Shown here in pieces: positions 1-12,248 of a stretch of DNA of 64,000 bases. Both the position numbers and the translations under genes were made by a program. The stretch is taken from positions 1 to 64,000 of the forward strand of contig CAJNOL010000876.1 in the NCBI GenBank assembly GCA_905250125.1. The letters are read 5' to 3'. The notes under the pieces are model-generated. The model saw only the letters and a list, made by a program, of their open reading frames with translations. It was not told the origin of the DNA and ran no database searches. Positions within the stretch are counted from its first letter, which is position 1. Each line of letters opens with the position of its first letter. The DNA comes from Rotaria sordida. Its lineage: Eukaryota; Rotifera; Eurotatoria; Philodinida; Philodinidae.

Positions 1-2537
1 TCAGTTACTGCTCCACTTTCCCCAGCTGCTTTTTCATCATCCTACAAAAAAAAAAATTATACATTAAAAAAGAACAAAAAAAAAAATTAAATAAAAACTA
101 ACTGCAACAAATTTTCGATCTCGTCTTCGTTTTTCTTCTTCAATTATTTTCCAAAAATCTTTTTCAGCTTTATCAATTGGATCAGCTTCTTTCAAATCCG
201 ATTCACCTGTTCCACCTTCAGTTGTTGGTTTTTCACCTTTCTTTTAAATAACAAAAAAAAAAAGAAAAGAAAAGATTAAAGAAAAGACAAAATTTTAAAC
301 AATCTTACTTCGCCTTGTGCTGATTTTGTTCTTGCATCACGTTTAGCTCTTCCACGTGCTTCAAGTATTTTCGCACGTCGTGTTTCACGATCAAACATCT
401 AATTTATTTTTATAAAAAAATAAAAATTCGAAACATTTATATTATATAAAACTTACTCCACTAACTAAAGTCTTTTCACTTTTTCCTTGTGTACATAAAT
501 TATCAGATACTTCAACTAATGTTACTGTACCATTTTGTGATCCACATGCAATAAGACGACCTTGTGATTCTTGTACACGTAAACAATGAAGTGGTTCATC
601 AACAACTTGCATTGATAAAGTTGGTTCATTTTGTTTAAATAATATATCCCAAACATCCAATGTACCTTAAGATAAAATAGAAATCATTTTTGTTTTTAAT
701 GTCAAAATAAAATATTATTGTTTATTTTATTTTTTTTATTACCATCCATTTTAGTTGTATAAAAAATAGATGATCGTGTTGGTGACCATTGAGCATCAGT
801 AATTGTATGCATACTTGGTCTAGAAAAATTATTAAGATAATTTATTGTTTTGTATTAGAAAATTCTTATTTAAATTACTTTGTCCACATAATACAATCAT
901 CTCGTAATTCTTCTGACCAAATACGTACAGTCCAATCTCCAACTGATAAAAAGTTTTTAGTAAAATTTGGATGACGTTGTAGTGCATAAACTGGACCCCA
1001 ATGTCCTGGAAATACACTACCAATTTTTTCTGCATCATTTTTTCCTTTACGATTACATGATATAATACGACCTTGTTCAGTACCAACCATAAATTTTGTT
1101 GGCTATAAAAATTTAATTTTAAATCTAAATTTAACAAAATAAAAATAAAATTTACCATAGTTGGTTCATATTCAAGTGACATAGCACCAAGTGCATTTTC
1201 TATTCGACCTTTCTTTTCAATATCTAATATTAAAGTTTCAACTGGTTCAGATAATTTCCTAGTATCCCACCAAAGAACCTAAATCGAGAATTATTCATTT
1301 AGAAGGTTTTGTTTTTGCAAAAAAAAAAAAAAAACAAAATATGTTATTTCACTTTGCCATCAGTTGAAGCCGAAAAGAATTCAGTACCAGATTTCGATTG
1401 TAACCAAATGACTTTATAAGCTGGATCGCGATGACTATTTTCAATAAGCGATTGTTCAACAGCTGTACTACCTTTTCGTGTATCAAATATACCTATTCAA
1501 AAAAAAAAAACAAAAAATATTTTATCTATTAATCAAGTTTGAATATGTCAAACTTACAAACTTGACCATTATAACAACCACCAGCAAGTTGATGTGTATC
1601 TTTAGGATTAAATTCAATACAAACAAGTGGCGATATTGGTTTGAGATAAAGTTCAGGTTTAGTCGGATTTTCTAGTAGAAATTCGAATACAAATAAAAAA
1701 AAAATTTTTTAAAAGAAGAATTGAATAAAATACCAATATCCCAAATATATGAATCAATAAATGAATCACTGGTTGCTGATTGAAATTCCAAATTACAATA
1801 TGAAACAGCTATTTTTCGTGGTCCATCAGCATACCATGAGATATGATTAGCTGTACGTTGAGTACTATGAGGATCACTAAAATTTGATTTCTTATATTAA
1901 ACAAAAACAAAGAGAAATTCAATTCATTATACCGATAGATATTTATAGTTTTAGCATAAGGCGCTTCTTCAACAACATCTGGTTCTAAATTTTGAAAATA
2001 ATTTTCATAAATATCAATAGCATTATTTTGTTTGATTGTATGTTCAATTGACTAAAAAAAGAAGTAATCAATGGAATTTTTGTTCTTTAAATCAAAAACA
2101 AAAAAAAGAAAGATTTATACATGTCCTAATGATAGAATAGCACGTCCATAACCATCTTCTTTTTCAGTTTTTTTTCGAAAACGTGATGTTTGATCAGGTT
2201 CAAGTGAATTAACATCTTTAGGCCAACCACCTTCAACATGATTAATTCCTCGATTTTCTGTTTCAAATCGAACTGTATTTACCTGAATTTTTTTTTTAAA
2301 AAGATTTTCTTATAAAAAGAAAAACAAGAAAGTTTGTTTTGAAAAAGTTCATACCCAATGTTCAGAAAATTCACGGACATTTTGTACTCCTATGTCAACT
2401 GGATTACGAGCAACATATTCTTGAATTAATTCAGGATTTGGTTGAATATCAGCAACTATTTCAACTGGTCGATCAGTAAAATGAACTTGTCGACCAAATT
2501 CCGCACGTTTTTTAGTATAAACGTATTGAATATCCAT
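1..2537 (-). CDS. DNAI2: Axonemal dynein intermediate chain 2 (DNAI2), 3' end cut by window
   Basis: Subunit of the outer dynein arm of motile cilia; it docks dynein heavy chains to doublet microtubules. Thirteen exons can be traced on the minus strand with GT/AG borders and kept frame: 2537-2355, 2282-2121, 2051-1933, 1876-1734, 1671-1558, 1492-1353, 1278-1156, 1102-879, 819-743, 665-457, 398-309, about 245-103 and 41-1 (continuing outside). The N-terminus begins [15 protein letters not shown], very close to vertebrate DNAI2 as I remember it, and segments such as [18 protein letters not shown] and [12 protein letters not shown] lie in the WD40 propeller. A charged C-terminal tail (REARR/KAEKDF-type) follows. 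Introns are about 50-80 nt. The start codon is the first ATG in exon 1. Identification is from recalled family sequence; no break was seen. Confidence 0.95.
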
Positions 2538-3181
2538 TTATGGTGTTAAAGTATTAGAAGGATTTGTTAGAATAATTATCGATAACCATCAGCATCAATT
2601 TTACATTAAATTTAACTAAGCAATAGCCTCTCTTTAGAAACGTGATTGGTATGGAGAGATGTCGTTACATATAACATGTGAACGAAAGAAGTTACTATTT
2701 CTTCATTCCTACATAACGAAGCTTTTAAGAATCAATTATACTCCAAGGAAATTATTGACATATATTTTTAATTTTCATAATTTTAACAAGCAAGCATATT
2801 TCCGCAAGAATAGTTGACAACATGGTTGTCGATATGTGTTATGATGCATAAAATGATACAAATGAGATCTTCTTCATGTTATAGACCATCATTAACATTT
2901 ATAGTGTTTGTTAATATAAAATAGAAGCAAGTAGTAAGTCCCATATTGACACAATACGAATATCGAATTTCTATCGATCATCAGTGTTTTGAAATAAAAT
3001 ATACAGTTGATTATGTATGCAAATAAAAATAACAGGGTTTCATGACTATTGTTTTAATAAAGAAGATTCAACGTATCAAATATATTTTATTGTTCGGTTA
3101 GTGTATTTGATAGCATAATTTCTTAGATCTTTATTTTATGTTGTGCTATCTGTGTCATAGTCTTGTACAATGGACATTTAA
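2538..3181. other. Intergenic AT-rich DNA upstream of DNAI2
   Basis: No coding exon, RNA gene or repeat was recognised. The stretch must hold the DNAI2 promoter, but no motif could be picked out by eye. Confidence 0.5.
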
Positions 3182-3375
3182 GTCCACCTCAAAAAAGTCA
3201 ATTTTCGTCAAAAAAAAAAAGAAAATTAAGATAAATACATAGGAAAGATAGGCTGAGTTCTGATCTTTCATAAATGACATGGTTTTTTTTTGTTTGACAC
3301 GTCGTTTTTTTTTCAAAAATTCTCCTCATTTTCTGCTTCAAAAAATATAGCTTTTTCAGAAAAAGTGAGATATCC
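3182..3375. repeat. Dispersed repeat, segment A, copy 1
   Basis: About 190 bp strongly resemble 13752-13960: both hold CAATTTTCGTCAAAAAAA-like sequence followed by an A/T stretch, TCTGAGTTCTGATCTTTC and a TTTTTCCAAAAATT-like block. At the second site segment A runs straight into segment B (13966-14450). Here segment B appears only at 5935, so about 2.5 kb of other DNA separates the halves. Confidence 0.7.
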
Positions 3376-3670
3376 TTTTCACTTTGTAAGTATATGTTGT
3401 TACTAAAAAAAAAAAGAATATCTATATATGTTCGTTTGTTTTCTCGTTCTCTTTCTGTATATATGTTTCTTTCGTTCTTCTCAACATTTGAAAATTGTTC
3501 GTTCTTTCGTTTTCTTTCGTCTAACTTCTCTATATTCGTTTCTGTTCTCGCAAGGTCAAACAAAAATTGATATTGACCTTGATGTTTTTTATCTTTGTTA
3601 CGTAGTAATATTTCTATTACGCTTGTGATTATTGTTGTTAGTTTTGTATTATGGTTAATGTTAATGATCT

Positions 3671-4806
3671 GTTTGTTATAGCACTTATGTTAGATGTGTC
3701 ATAAGAAAAAAACTTTAAAAAAAAATAATATATCGGTGCACTAGCCAGTGTTGTATGTGTGTATGGGCCCAAACGAGTCAACAAGTGAAAAGACAAGACG
3801 AATCTAATCAAGAAATATTTTATACTATCCTATCTAATTATTGATGACAGATGACAATATTATTAAATTCGTTGGAAAAATTACCCTTATTTGGTGGTCA
3901 ACGAAACGAAGATATAAATGAATGGCTTTAAGAAATTACGATTGGATTGAATTTTGCAAGATTAAATGATGATCAAAAAGTACGTATTACTCATACATAT
4001 TTGATCGGTGATGCAAGAAAATGGATCATTAACAATATATGGTAGTATTAGATGCCTGGCCAAATTTTGTACAATCCATTAGAACAGCATATGTATCATC
4101 TAATAAGACGTAGGTTTAATGTCCAAATGTCGTGATCGAATCACACGATAAAATCGAAACAAAAAAATTAGTTTGAGAACAACAAGAAGAAACAGAAGAA
4201 GTAGTTTTAGAAGAAAAGCCACAAGAATTAGCCCCAGAAGAAGAACAAAATGACGTCGAAAATCTAGATGATTTCATCGCTGTATCATTGCAAAATGGGA
4301 AAATATTGAACAAAGCGATCAATGGCAATGATGCAATACCAACTACTTCTATCATACAACATTATAAAAATGTTGACAATCTCCTGTCTTTATTATTTTC
4401 ATATATCAAACAAGATCAATTAATTGAAAATATCGTTAAGAACATCTTCAGAAAAATTGTTTCTATGTCCTAGTGCAATGGTTTAACCAACACATTTCTA
4501 TGTCTAAATTATAGCAAATTACTCTGGTTCAATTTAATTCCACATGAATTAAATTATTGGGAATGGTTTCGAACTTTGACAGTACCTTAAATAGCAACGA
4601 TCTCAAACTAGACCAAAGCACAATATGTATTCGCCTTGCAATTCAATGAGAATGGTAGTGGCAATATCGGAACATTGAATAGTAAACTGACGATTACGTT
4701 TCTATATTTTTTTTTGTTTGTTTTTCAAATAAACGAGGAAGTTCATCTTGTTGTGTGGGAGAGGTTGTATGGCACTTATGTTAGATGTGCCATGAGAAAA
4801 AAATGT
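3671..4806 (+). mobile_element. Broken LTR-retrotransposon relic (gag-like)
   Basis: Fossil. Between about 3850 and 4480 the plus strand encodes a Gag-like stretch: a GGQRNEDINEWL-type start and a LIGDARKWI-type segment, the layout seen in Gag of Ty3/gypsy-like elements. A 32-bp imperfect direct repeat at about 3681-3712 and 4772-4803 could mark the edges of decayed LTRs; a purine-rich tract lies just before the second copy. No pol region was found. The element is broken, with several breaks, and looks old. Family and borders are tentative. Confidence 0.5.
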
Positions 4807-4908
4807 TATATATATTACCTATATATGTTCGTTCACTTTTTTTTTGTTTCATACATATGTGATTTACAGTATCTGTCTTTTCTTTTGTTCTGTTAGATCT
4901 TTCACTTA

Positions 4909-5521
4909 CAAGGGAACCGATCCAACTGATCCACGCCGATTTTGCTCATATGCAGGGGTCATCATGCTAAGAAAAAATCTAAGAGGATATGGACCCATGT
5001 TGCGATTTGACTGAGATATTCAAGTTTTACTCAAATGTCCTTGCGCAGGACCCTGATTTTTCAGCAATATCATGTTTTGGAACTTTGACCCAAAGTTTTG
5101 CCCACATGAAGCCCTCCGCTAGACTAGCTTGTGGAAAAAATTTCAGAATTTTTGAACATGGTATCGCTGAGATATGGATTTTCCAAAATATTCATGTTTT
5201 ATAAAGTATCTATGGAAAGGCACCTATATTTTGGAAAATCTATATCTCAGTGATACTATGTTCAAAAATTCTGAAATTTTTTCCACAAGCTAGTCTAGCT
5301 GGGAGCTTCATGTGGGCAAAATTTCGAGTCAGAATTCCAAAATATGATATTGCTGAAAAATCAGGGTCCTGCGCAAGGACATTTGAGTAAAACTTGAATA
5401 TCTCAGTCAAATCGCAACATGGGTCCATATCCTCTTAGATTTTTTCTTAGCATGATGACCTCTACATATGGGCAAGATAAGAGCAAAATCGGCGTGGATC
5501 AGTTGGATCCGTTCCCTCGTT
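4909..5521. repeat. 613-bp near-perfect palindrome (foldback element)
   Basis: Left arm 4909-5193 and right arm 5228-5521 are inverted copies with about 35 bp between them. Each arm encodes the same chance peptide starting MDPCCDLTEIF on opposite strands, which makes the symmetry obvious. Ends read GAGGGAACSGATCCAAC. The two arms differ at scattered bases, so the insertion is not brand new. It probably is a non-autonomous DNA transposon with arm-length inverted repeats. TTA lies at both edges as a possible target duplication, but this is weak. Confidence 0.85.
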
Positions 5522-5934
5522 AGTGTATTTGTTTGTTTCTTCTTTCTATGCTCTCGTTCTTTTCTTTGATCTAACAACTCTTGTTCGTTTTCTTCAATCT
5601 CTGTGGTTATTCTTTTTTTCTTTTCTCGTAAAAGTAAAGAAAACGTTTTTCTTGACATTGAACTGAAGTTTATTGCGCAGTTAGTAATGTGTGACTATAT
5701 ATATATAGATATTTGAGTTTGCGAGAGGAGATTGTTGTTTTTTTGATTCAACAAAAATATAACTGGTAAGAAAAACTTAAGTAATATCTTAATAAATACG
5801 TTATACACATCAACGTTAATGTCGGACATAACACTGCTCTTCTGTTCTTTGATTGTTTACTTATTGAAATAAAGATTGAACTTACATTCAATAAAAATAC
5901 AAAATTTACACTTTTCTTATGTGTTTATATTTTT

Positions 5935-6363
5935 TTTGATCGCTCAACTCAAAATTCTCTGTGAATCTTCATTCAATATATTGATATTTTTTTTGTTTGA
6001 AAGAGCATGAGAGAGTTTTTTTTTTGTATTAACCATTTTTACTATTATATAAAAGAGTATTTTTACAATTAGAGCGACATTTTTTTGAGCGTTTTTCAAG
6101 ACATTGAACTTTTCTTCCCTTAAAAAGTAAGAATTTAAAAAAAGGACTCTGTGATGTCCTGTACCCTGACATGCTCTTTCAAACCGAGAAAAACGATTAA
6201 GTATATAGAATGAAGGCGCACACAAGATTTTGTATTGTCGAATGAACTATTTATTACCATTATTTTTTGAATATCTCTCGAAAGCATCATGATATAGGGT
6301 TTCATGTGATTTAAATGTATCTGGATCGAGATCGATTTGTTTGAGGAGTGAGCTCCTTAAAAA
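5935..6363. repeat. Dispersed repeat, segment B, copy 1 (partly palindromic)
   Basis: This closely resembles 13966-14450. Within it, 5940-6010 and 6165-6232 are inverted relative to each other (AAATTCTCTGTGAATCTTC against the complement of GAATGAAGGCGCACACAAG, and GAAAGAGCATG against CATGCTCTTTC), so the core is a foldback of about 290 bp. A shared non-palindromic tail follows (GAATATCTCTCGAAAG and GATCGATTT). Confidence 0.75.
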
Positions 6364-7134
6364 CTATATGCAGAAATTAGTCTAGTACTACTTTGTTTTC
6401 TGCACTATATATTTGATCTTATACTATATCGTTAACAACTCGATTTATTCATATGTCAAAAAACATATTTTCTATTTCAGCATGTCTTAGATCCATTTAG
6501 TTTTATACCTTCTAGTCATAAATCAAAATAAATATGAGGAATGCTCATGTTCACGGTAAAGTCATAATGTATTGAATAGTTTTTACTTTTATTTAAATGA
6601 TATTAGATCTTTGTGAAATACTTCTTCCCGTATTTATGTTTATTTTCATAGTAAAAGTCGACTTTTCATATAGAAACCATAAATACGTTAAAAACTGAAC
6701 AACAAGGTTGTATTACAACTAAAATGGTTCTAAAGTTTTTCATGTAAATATTTCATTCTTATAAATTTGAATATCTTTTATGTATTGGAATGAAGTATAA
6801 CATAAGAAAATGAAAAGATATGTTTATTAAAAATGACAGACACATCTCATTACTTATTTTTTTCTTCAATTAATGTTATTTCGATTGAAAGAAAAGAAAT
6901 AGAACATTATAATTATGTTGCGAATGTATGAATATTATGCATTCTTGTGTTAAGTATATACTGCTCTAGAAGTATATCTCTTCTCAAATAGAAATTGAAA
7001 ATTTTCATTTTAAAAGTTCTTATAGTCTTTAAACAGCAGAATACGACATTTGATTCAATAATTTTACTAAATGAACCATTTAGGAAAACACGCATATCCG
7101 TTTACTTTTACAAAAATGAGAAATTAATTTGATA
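6364..7134. other. Gene-free AT-rich stretch
   Basis: No exon with host-like coding character and no repeat was recognised. It lies upstream of the receptor gene. Confidence 0.5.
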
Positions 7135-7162
7135 TCTCTCTCTCTCTCTCTCTTTCTCTCTT
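7135..7162. repeat. (TC)n microsatellite
   Basis: A run of about thirteen TC units with one interruption, roughly 110 bp before the receptor start codon. Confidence 0.9.
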
Positions 7163-7272
7163 TTTTAATGTATTAGAAATTTTTTGTCTTGCTCTTATTC
7201 TATATCATTCACATAAAAACGATATTAAATTTTTTTTGTCTTATTATTCACATTAGAAAAGAGAGAAAGATA

Positions 7273-8253
7273 ATGGTAGAATATCAAGATTCATCATCAA
7301 CACTTGAAAAACTTACTTTATTAGTATACATTATTGGTATTGTTATTGGACATGTAAGTTTAAATTATACTATAGGTTTTCTTTTCTTTTGATAAAAAAT
7401 TTAGATCTGTATATTTCTCACGTTTATTGGACATGCTGATAGAAAACATTGGTCAAATATATTTATATTAGGTATGGCATTTATTGATTTGTTTATCGGT
7501 GGTTTTGTTCTTCCTATGCGTTTTATAAATGCTTACGGAAATCCGTCAACACAAAAATTATGTACTGCATTAAAAATTGGTGAATCATGTGCTTTAGCAG
7601 CTGTTATATATTCAATTCTTTTTATGATATATACTCGTTTATATAGTTTAAAACAACCATCACCAACGATTCGTCGTCATTATCTTCTATTATTATTATT
7701 AATATCATGGATTATTTTATTTCTTTTTTATGGTATTCCATTTATGACAAATTATTCACATTATCTTTTATCAATAACATCAAATACAACATCATATTGT
7801 ACACCTTATATAACATCAATTTATCATCCACTATGGATGGCTTATACAGAAATAGGAATTATTTATTCATTACCATTAATATTTATTTTTATAGGTTTAA
7901 TCTATCTTCTACAAAATTTATGTCATCTACGATCAAGAAGATTAAAATTAGCTGAAAGAAGTATATATGTTGAACAACGACAAATGACATGGCATATTTT
8001 TTTATTAGGCATAACATTTATTTTTCTTTATCTTCCTTGGATTTCAATTCGTATTCTTATCATTTTTCTTCAGTCATCTGAAATTCGACTTGCTTTACAA
8101 ATAACTTATTATATACTTATACTTAAATCTTTAATTTTTCCTTTAATATATGCATCAACAAATGCATCATTTCGTTGTTCATTCGCTATTTATAGACGTC
8201 AACGGATAATCATGAATAATCGTGTATGGACAATTAATGAACAATTTCGATAG
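7273..8253 (+). CDS. Seven-helix receptor (rhodopsin-like GPCR)
   Basis: Two exons, 7273-7353 and 7405-8253, joined in phase 0 across a 51-nt GT/AG intron, give about 309 residues. Hydrophobic helices can be placed in order: TM1 (LTLLVYIIGIVIGH, running into exon 2), TM2 (FIDLFIGGFVLP), TM3 (ALAAVIYSILFMIYTRL), TM4 (LLLLLLISWIILFLF), TM5 (GIIYSLPLIFIFIGLIYLL), TM6 (IFLLGITFIFLYLPWIS) and TM7 (LILKSLIFPLIYAS). A Cys before TM3 (KLCTAL) and one in loop 2 (SYCTPY) can form the class A disulfide. The DRY box is replaced by TRL, and NPxxY by FPLIY. This divergent pattern is what I expect from expanded rotifer receptors. Ligand unknown. The start is the first in-frame ATG. Confidence 0.85.
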
Positions 8254-8409
8254 TCAACTCAACATCGATGTAGATATTAAAAGAAAACAATAAAAGACTA
8301 AATTTCATTCTTTCTTTTTTTGTGTTCAAATAAATATAATATATGTGAAAAATTCTTTTCAACTTTTTTTTTTTGAATGTTTGTCAGTTCATTTATAAAA
8401 TAAATGTGA

Positions 8410-11400
8410 TTAACATGATTGTTCATTACAAGTTTTAACTTGTGTATAATCACCAGTACAATTCATTCCAGCTAATGGAAAATTATCAATAATAGTTTGA
8501 GGTTCAGGTATTGATGGTGATGGATCAGTACAAGTTCGAAAACGTTTTGTTTGACCAGTATCACAAGTTTTTGAACATGGTGACCAATCAGACCATGGTG
8601 AAAAACCACCATCGACTTCAATAAGAAATGTTTTTTTTGTCTATTGATTAAAACAACAAAAAAAGAAAAAGAAAAGAATATCTTACCTATACATCTTGCA
8701 ATAATAGCAAATAAATCACTAGCATTATTTGATGTTTGTGTTCGATCATATTTACATTCATAAAAATCTTTTTCAGTTCCATCACATAATATACCAGGAT
8801 AACAAGTAGAATTATATCGAATAGGATTTAAAATAGCTAAATGAAAATAAAACAAAAAAAAGATGGACAGCATTATTTTCTATTTACCATATTGTGCACC
8901 ACGCGCAAGACCGATTGATTTGCAAACCTTGACAAGAAAAAAAAAATTACTTTGTTTTTTACATATAAAGGGTGGCCTAAAAGTTTCAATCACTGTCTGT
9001 AAATTAATATTACCTATATGAATACATGTATAGATAGTTAACTGAAATATACAGTTTTTTTAGAGAAAGATTAAAGCTATAATATGAAAAGAGAATAGTT
9101 TGAATTGCATTGACGTTATGAAAAGTTATGATTGGTTTATTGATCATGAATAAACATTTTACATTTTTTGCAAAAATAAAATTTGCTTATAATGCCTAGA
9201 GCAAACTATTGTTTTCTAGCAGACAACGTCACAGGACGTGGATCTGATAGGACACCCAAGTCACCTAATTGATCGTCATCCAATGAAGTTCTGGTCTAGT
9301 AGTAAAACTTGTGATGATTTTCCATTATTATCAATCGTAGTCAGAAGAGTACATGCTATACCAGCGACTAGTGCGTCGATGGAAAGATTATTTAGCTCAG
9401 CCGGATTGACATTTACTCAAAGACGAACATGTTCATTGTCAGGTCAAAATTATAAAATTTATTTATTCGTGCATAGGAGAAATTCAAGAACAAGCAGCAA
9501 AAAAGAAAACTTATCCTTGTTCGTTGTTATCTGTTTATATTGATTATATTGTGAATTCTGTATCCTTATCTTTGTTCTCTTATTGTTTTATTCGCTTTAT
9601 AGATATCAAGTTCTTTTTTTTTTCATTTCATTTCTACTGAAATACATTTGATAAAATTTATTAAAATGATTATCGTAAATGATTTTTATATAAATAGTAC
9701 TTATATGATATTTGATATCGTACCTCATATTCATACAAGTTTTTGTCCTTGTTAAAAATGCCATGAAAAGATCATCGTGCAAGCAGAATGTAAGGCAGGA
9801 TGAGAAAAAAATCATCCTGTGACATTCTGTGTTTTCTAGAGATTTTTATATGGTTCGATAAGCTCTACGAGAATATGAATATCACAAAAATTCTGATCTT
9901 ATTTCCAATAAAAAAACGTTGAAGAAATCAGAAAGATTAATAAAAATTTTATGTATCCAGCATTAGAGTAAGTAAACTAAACTTTTAATAATTTGAGTTA
10001 ATCTACTGTTCCGTCTATTCATGTAGTTCTGAAAGATTATTTTCTGCTTCAGAATGTCACACTACATCTCGAAACATCAATTATTAATCGATCAACTAAT
10101 GTTATTGAAAATTAAGCATACACTCTCGTACAACGTATGTGAGATTTTTATTAGTCTGCTTGATTTCTTTCACATTTTGTATTGGAAGCATGATCAGAAG
10201 ATTTTTTGATATTCATATTCTTGTATCGAATCATATAAAAATGTCTAGAATTTAATATATTTTACTCAACTCTAATCATTCCAACATTACAAGAATATTT
10301 TCATTTTTGCTGACAAATGTAAGATGTCAATGCTTAGTCATGTTTAATAAAGGAATCATAACTTTTTATGATCTGAATGGAATTCGAACTATTTTCTTTT
10401 CATATTATAGCTTTAATCTTTCTCTACAAAATTATATATTTCAATCAACTATCTACATATGTATTCGTATAAATAACATCAATTTACAGAGAGGAATCGA
10501 AACTTTTGGATCACTCTTTAGAATATTTATATCTTACTAAATCAGCCATATACTTTGCTATTTCAGTATTATTTTGTGGTACACATAAAATATCACCTTC
10601 TCGAATAGCTAAATAACCTTTTAATGGATATTGATCTGATTCAGTTTCTTTAATACCTAAATGCAACAGATAATCATAGAAGTTTTTTTTAAATGTTTTG
10701 TTTATTGAAAAAAAATTTTTACCAGCAACACGTTGGCAATTGGCAACACCACAGGCTCTTTGTTCATGTGTATAATTCCCACAATTTGAACCAGGTGGAG
10801 TACATGAACGATTACGTTGTTTTATACCAATACCACAAAATTTTGAACATGGTGTCCATGGTGTCCATGGACCATAGGCTTACAAAAATAAAAATTAGTC
10901 AAAAAAAAAATTCTATTAGAAAATCAAAATAGATCTCTACTTGGACAAGTTGTTACATTGCATGGTTGTATTTCAATATTTGTACCAATACAATTATCAC
11001 TTGGAATCTTTTGAGTTTTATCATTAGATGATAAACATTCACGTTTACGAAATTGATAACCTTCACCACATGTTACACTACATCCCGACCAATCATTATA
11101 ATCAGTCCATATACCAATTTCTAACAAACGATTGATTTTTAAAAAAAAATGATATTAATAATTTCTCTATTAAAAAAAAATTCTAACCTATTTTATCACA
11201 ATCGTCCGGTGTTGGTTGTCCATTTAAACAAACACAACTTGGTACTTGTTTTCCTTCACGATTATAACTAATACATATGGCATCTGGTTTACATTTAACG
11301 TTGTCACAAACATTTGGTTTAAGTTCTTGTCTCTAAATAAATAAATAAATAAATAAATAGAATTATTTCAATAATTATTCATTCAATTTATACTTACTAA

Positions 11401-11700
11401 AGTAGTTATATCGTTATCAACAATTTTAGTTAAATCATCAAATAAAGAACACATTTTATTTGTTGCATCATAGGAAAAACCTGTACATATTGATTGATCT
11501 TTAACACATTCAATAGCACATTGACGTTCATTTAATATTTCAAAATCAATGTAAGACACCGATGTTGAGAGAAGTGAAGGTGTTAATCGTAATTTATTTA
11601 AAGTTTCTTCATTAAATTTGATCAAATGTTGACCATTTGCATTCGTAATAGCAATAGCTACGATAAAAATTTTTGACAAAACCAGTATGATCGACATCAT
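8410..11700 (-). CDS. Secreted PAN / EGF / thrombospondin-repeat / SRCR-like protein
   Basis: Eight exons: 11700-11398, 11332-11188, 11120-10941, 10878-10723, 10658-10538, 8927-8888, 8836-8687 and 8615-8410. The order is a signal peptide (MMSIILVLSKIFIVAIAITN), a PAN/apple-type segment (ERQCAIECVKDQSICTGFSY), a Cys-rich EGF-like module, TSP1 repeats (YNDWSGCSVTCGEG; YGPWTPWTPCSKFCG), an SRCR-like module (VCKSIGLARGAQY, GTEKDFYECKY), and a final TSP1 (FSPWSDWSPCSKTC) ending in TAA. It is likely an extracellular adhesion or recognition protein. In exon 5 the frame used before the A6 run at 10619-10624 hits a stop, while the clean SRCR-like frame follows it; two fewer A would restore the reading. 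This may be an assembly error or a real lesion. Intron 5 (about 1.6 kb) is filled by a transposon. Confidence 0.8.
9190..9545 (+). pseudogene. hAT transposase C-terminal fragment
   Basis: The peptide contains IPATSASMERLFSSAG followed by TFTQRRTCSLSGQN, which is the hATC dimerisation motif of hAT transposases. No DDE-type core or zinc finger was found upstream, and the reading frame is lost soon after the motif. It lies inside the element at 8968-10518, which has TA-type ends unlike hAT. Confidence 0.75.
9832..10262. mobile_element. Nested palindromic element with a second hATC relic
   Basis: Inverted arms of about 75 bp (9832-9905 and 10188-10262) share TTTTTATATG(G/A)TTCGATA and GAATATGAATATCA. 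Between them, at about 10025-10080, the plus strand reads SSERLFSASECHTTSRN, again a hATC-like motif, different from the copy at 9361-9450. This indicates two separate hAT-derived pieces in one intron. Confidence 0.65.
11335..11361. repeat. (AAAT)n microsatellite in intron 1 of the TSP1 gene
   Basis: About six TAAA/AAAT units directly next to the exon 2 acceptor on the minus strand. Confidence 0.85.
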
Positions 11701-12248
11701 CGATATCCTAGTGAATGAATGTATGAAATGAAAAATATAAGTAAGAACAAGGTTTGTTTAATTCCTAAGAGAAATCAATTATGATCAATATTATTTCTGT
11801 TAATTTATAAATGTATACCAGTCATAGTCTCTCTGACGCACATAATCAATTGATTTTATGTTGTTATTAATCTTACAAGTATTCCCAAGTGAAAAGATTA
11901 ATATTAAACTTACGTATATAGAATGAGTTATTTTAATTGGAAAAGAAAACAATAGACACTTGAGTTATTAATCAGAATGAAATAGAAAATTTTACGATCT
12001 TATCGGAATTGCCTCGAACAATTGAATTCTTATTGATGTAATCAACTTGAAATAATTAGAAAATTACAAAAAATTGAATATTTTTCTTTTATTTATTTTA
12101 CTCTTTATATAAAATAAATCTTTACAGCTATTCTGAATACTATTTTTCTTCATTATATTTATTACACGAAAACTTTTTTTCTTTGATCAAAACGCAATAT
12201 TTGTTTTGTTTTTAGTTATTTAATCTTTTGTATATGTAATTGCTAATG
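11701..12248. other. Intergenic AT-rich DNA
   Basis: It lies between the 5' end of the TSP1 gene and the 3' end of the glucokinase gene. No exon, RNA gene or repeat was seen. Confidence 0.5.

Larger units (their letters stand above)
8968..10518. mobile_element. 1.55-kb DNA transposon with about 220-bp inverted ends filling an intron
   Basis: The ends read AAGGGTGGCC...AAAAGTTTC at the left and the complement AAGAGTGATCC...AAAAGTTTC at the right. Similarity runs inward for about 220 bp (shared GAGAAAGATTAAAGCTATAA and AAAAGTTATGATT). TA flanks both sides (8966-8967, 10519-10520), which fits a Tc1/mariner-style insertion. Removing it leaves an intron of about 58 nt, the local norm. The right end stops only about 18 bp from the exon 5 donor. 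The interior holds hAT relics and a further palindrome, so it is a nest or a mosaic. Confidence 0.8.

Noticed and set aside
4989-5428. Two opposed open frames with the same MDPCCDLTEIF peptide
   Set aside because: They are the same palindrome read from each arm; no sign of a real protein.
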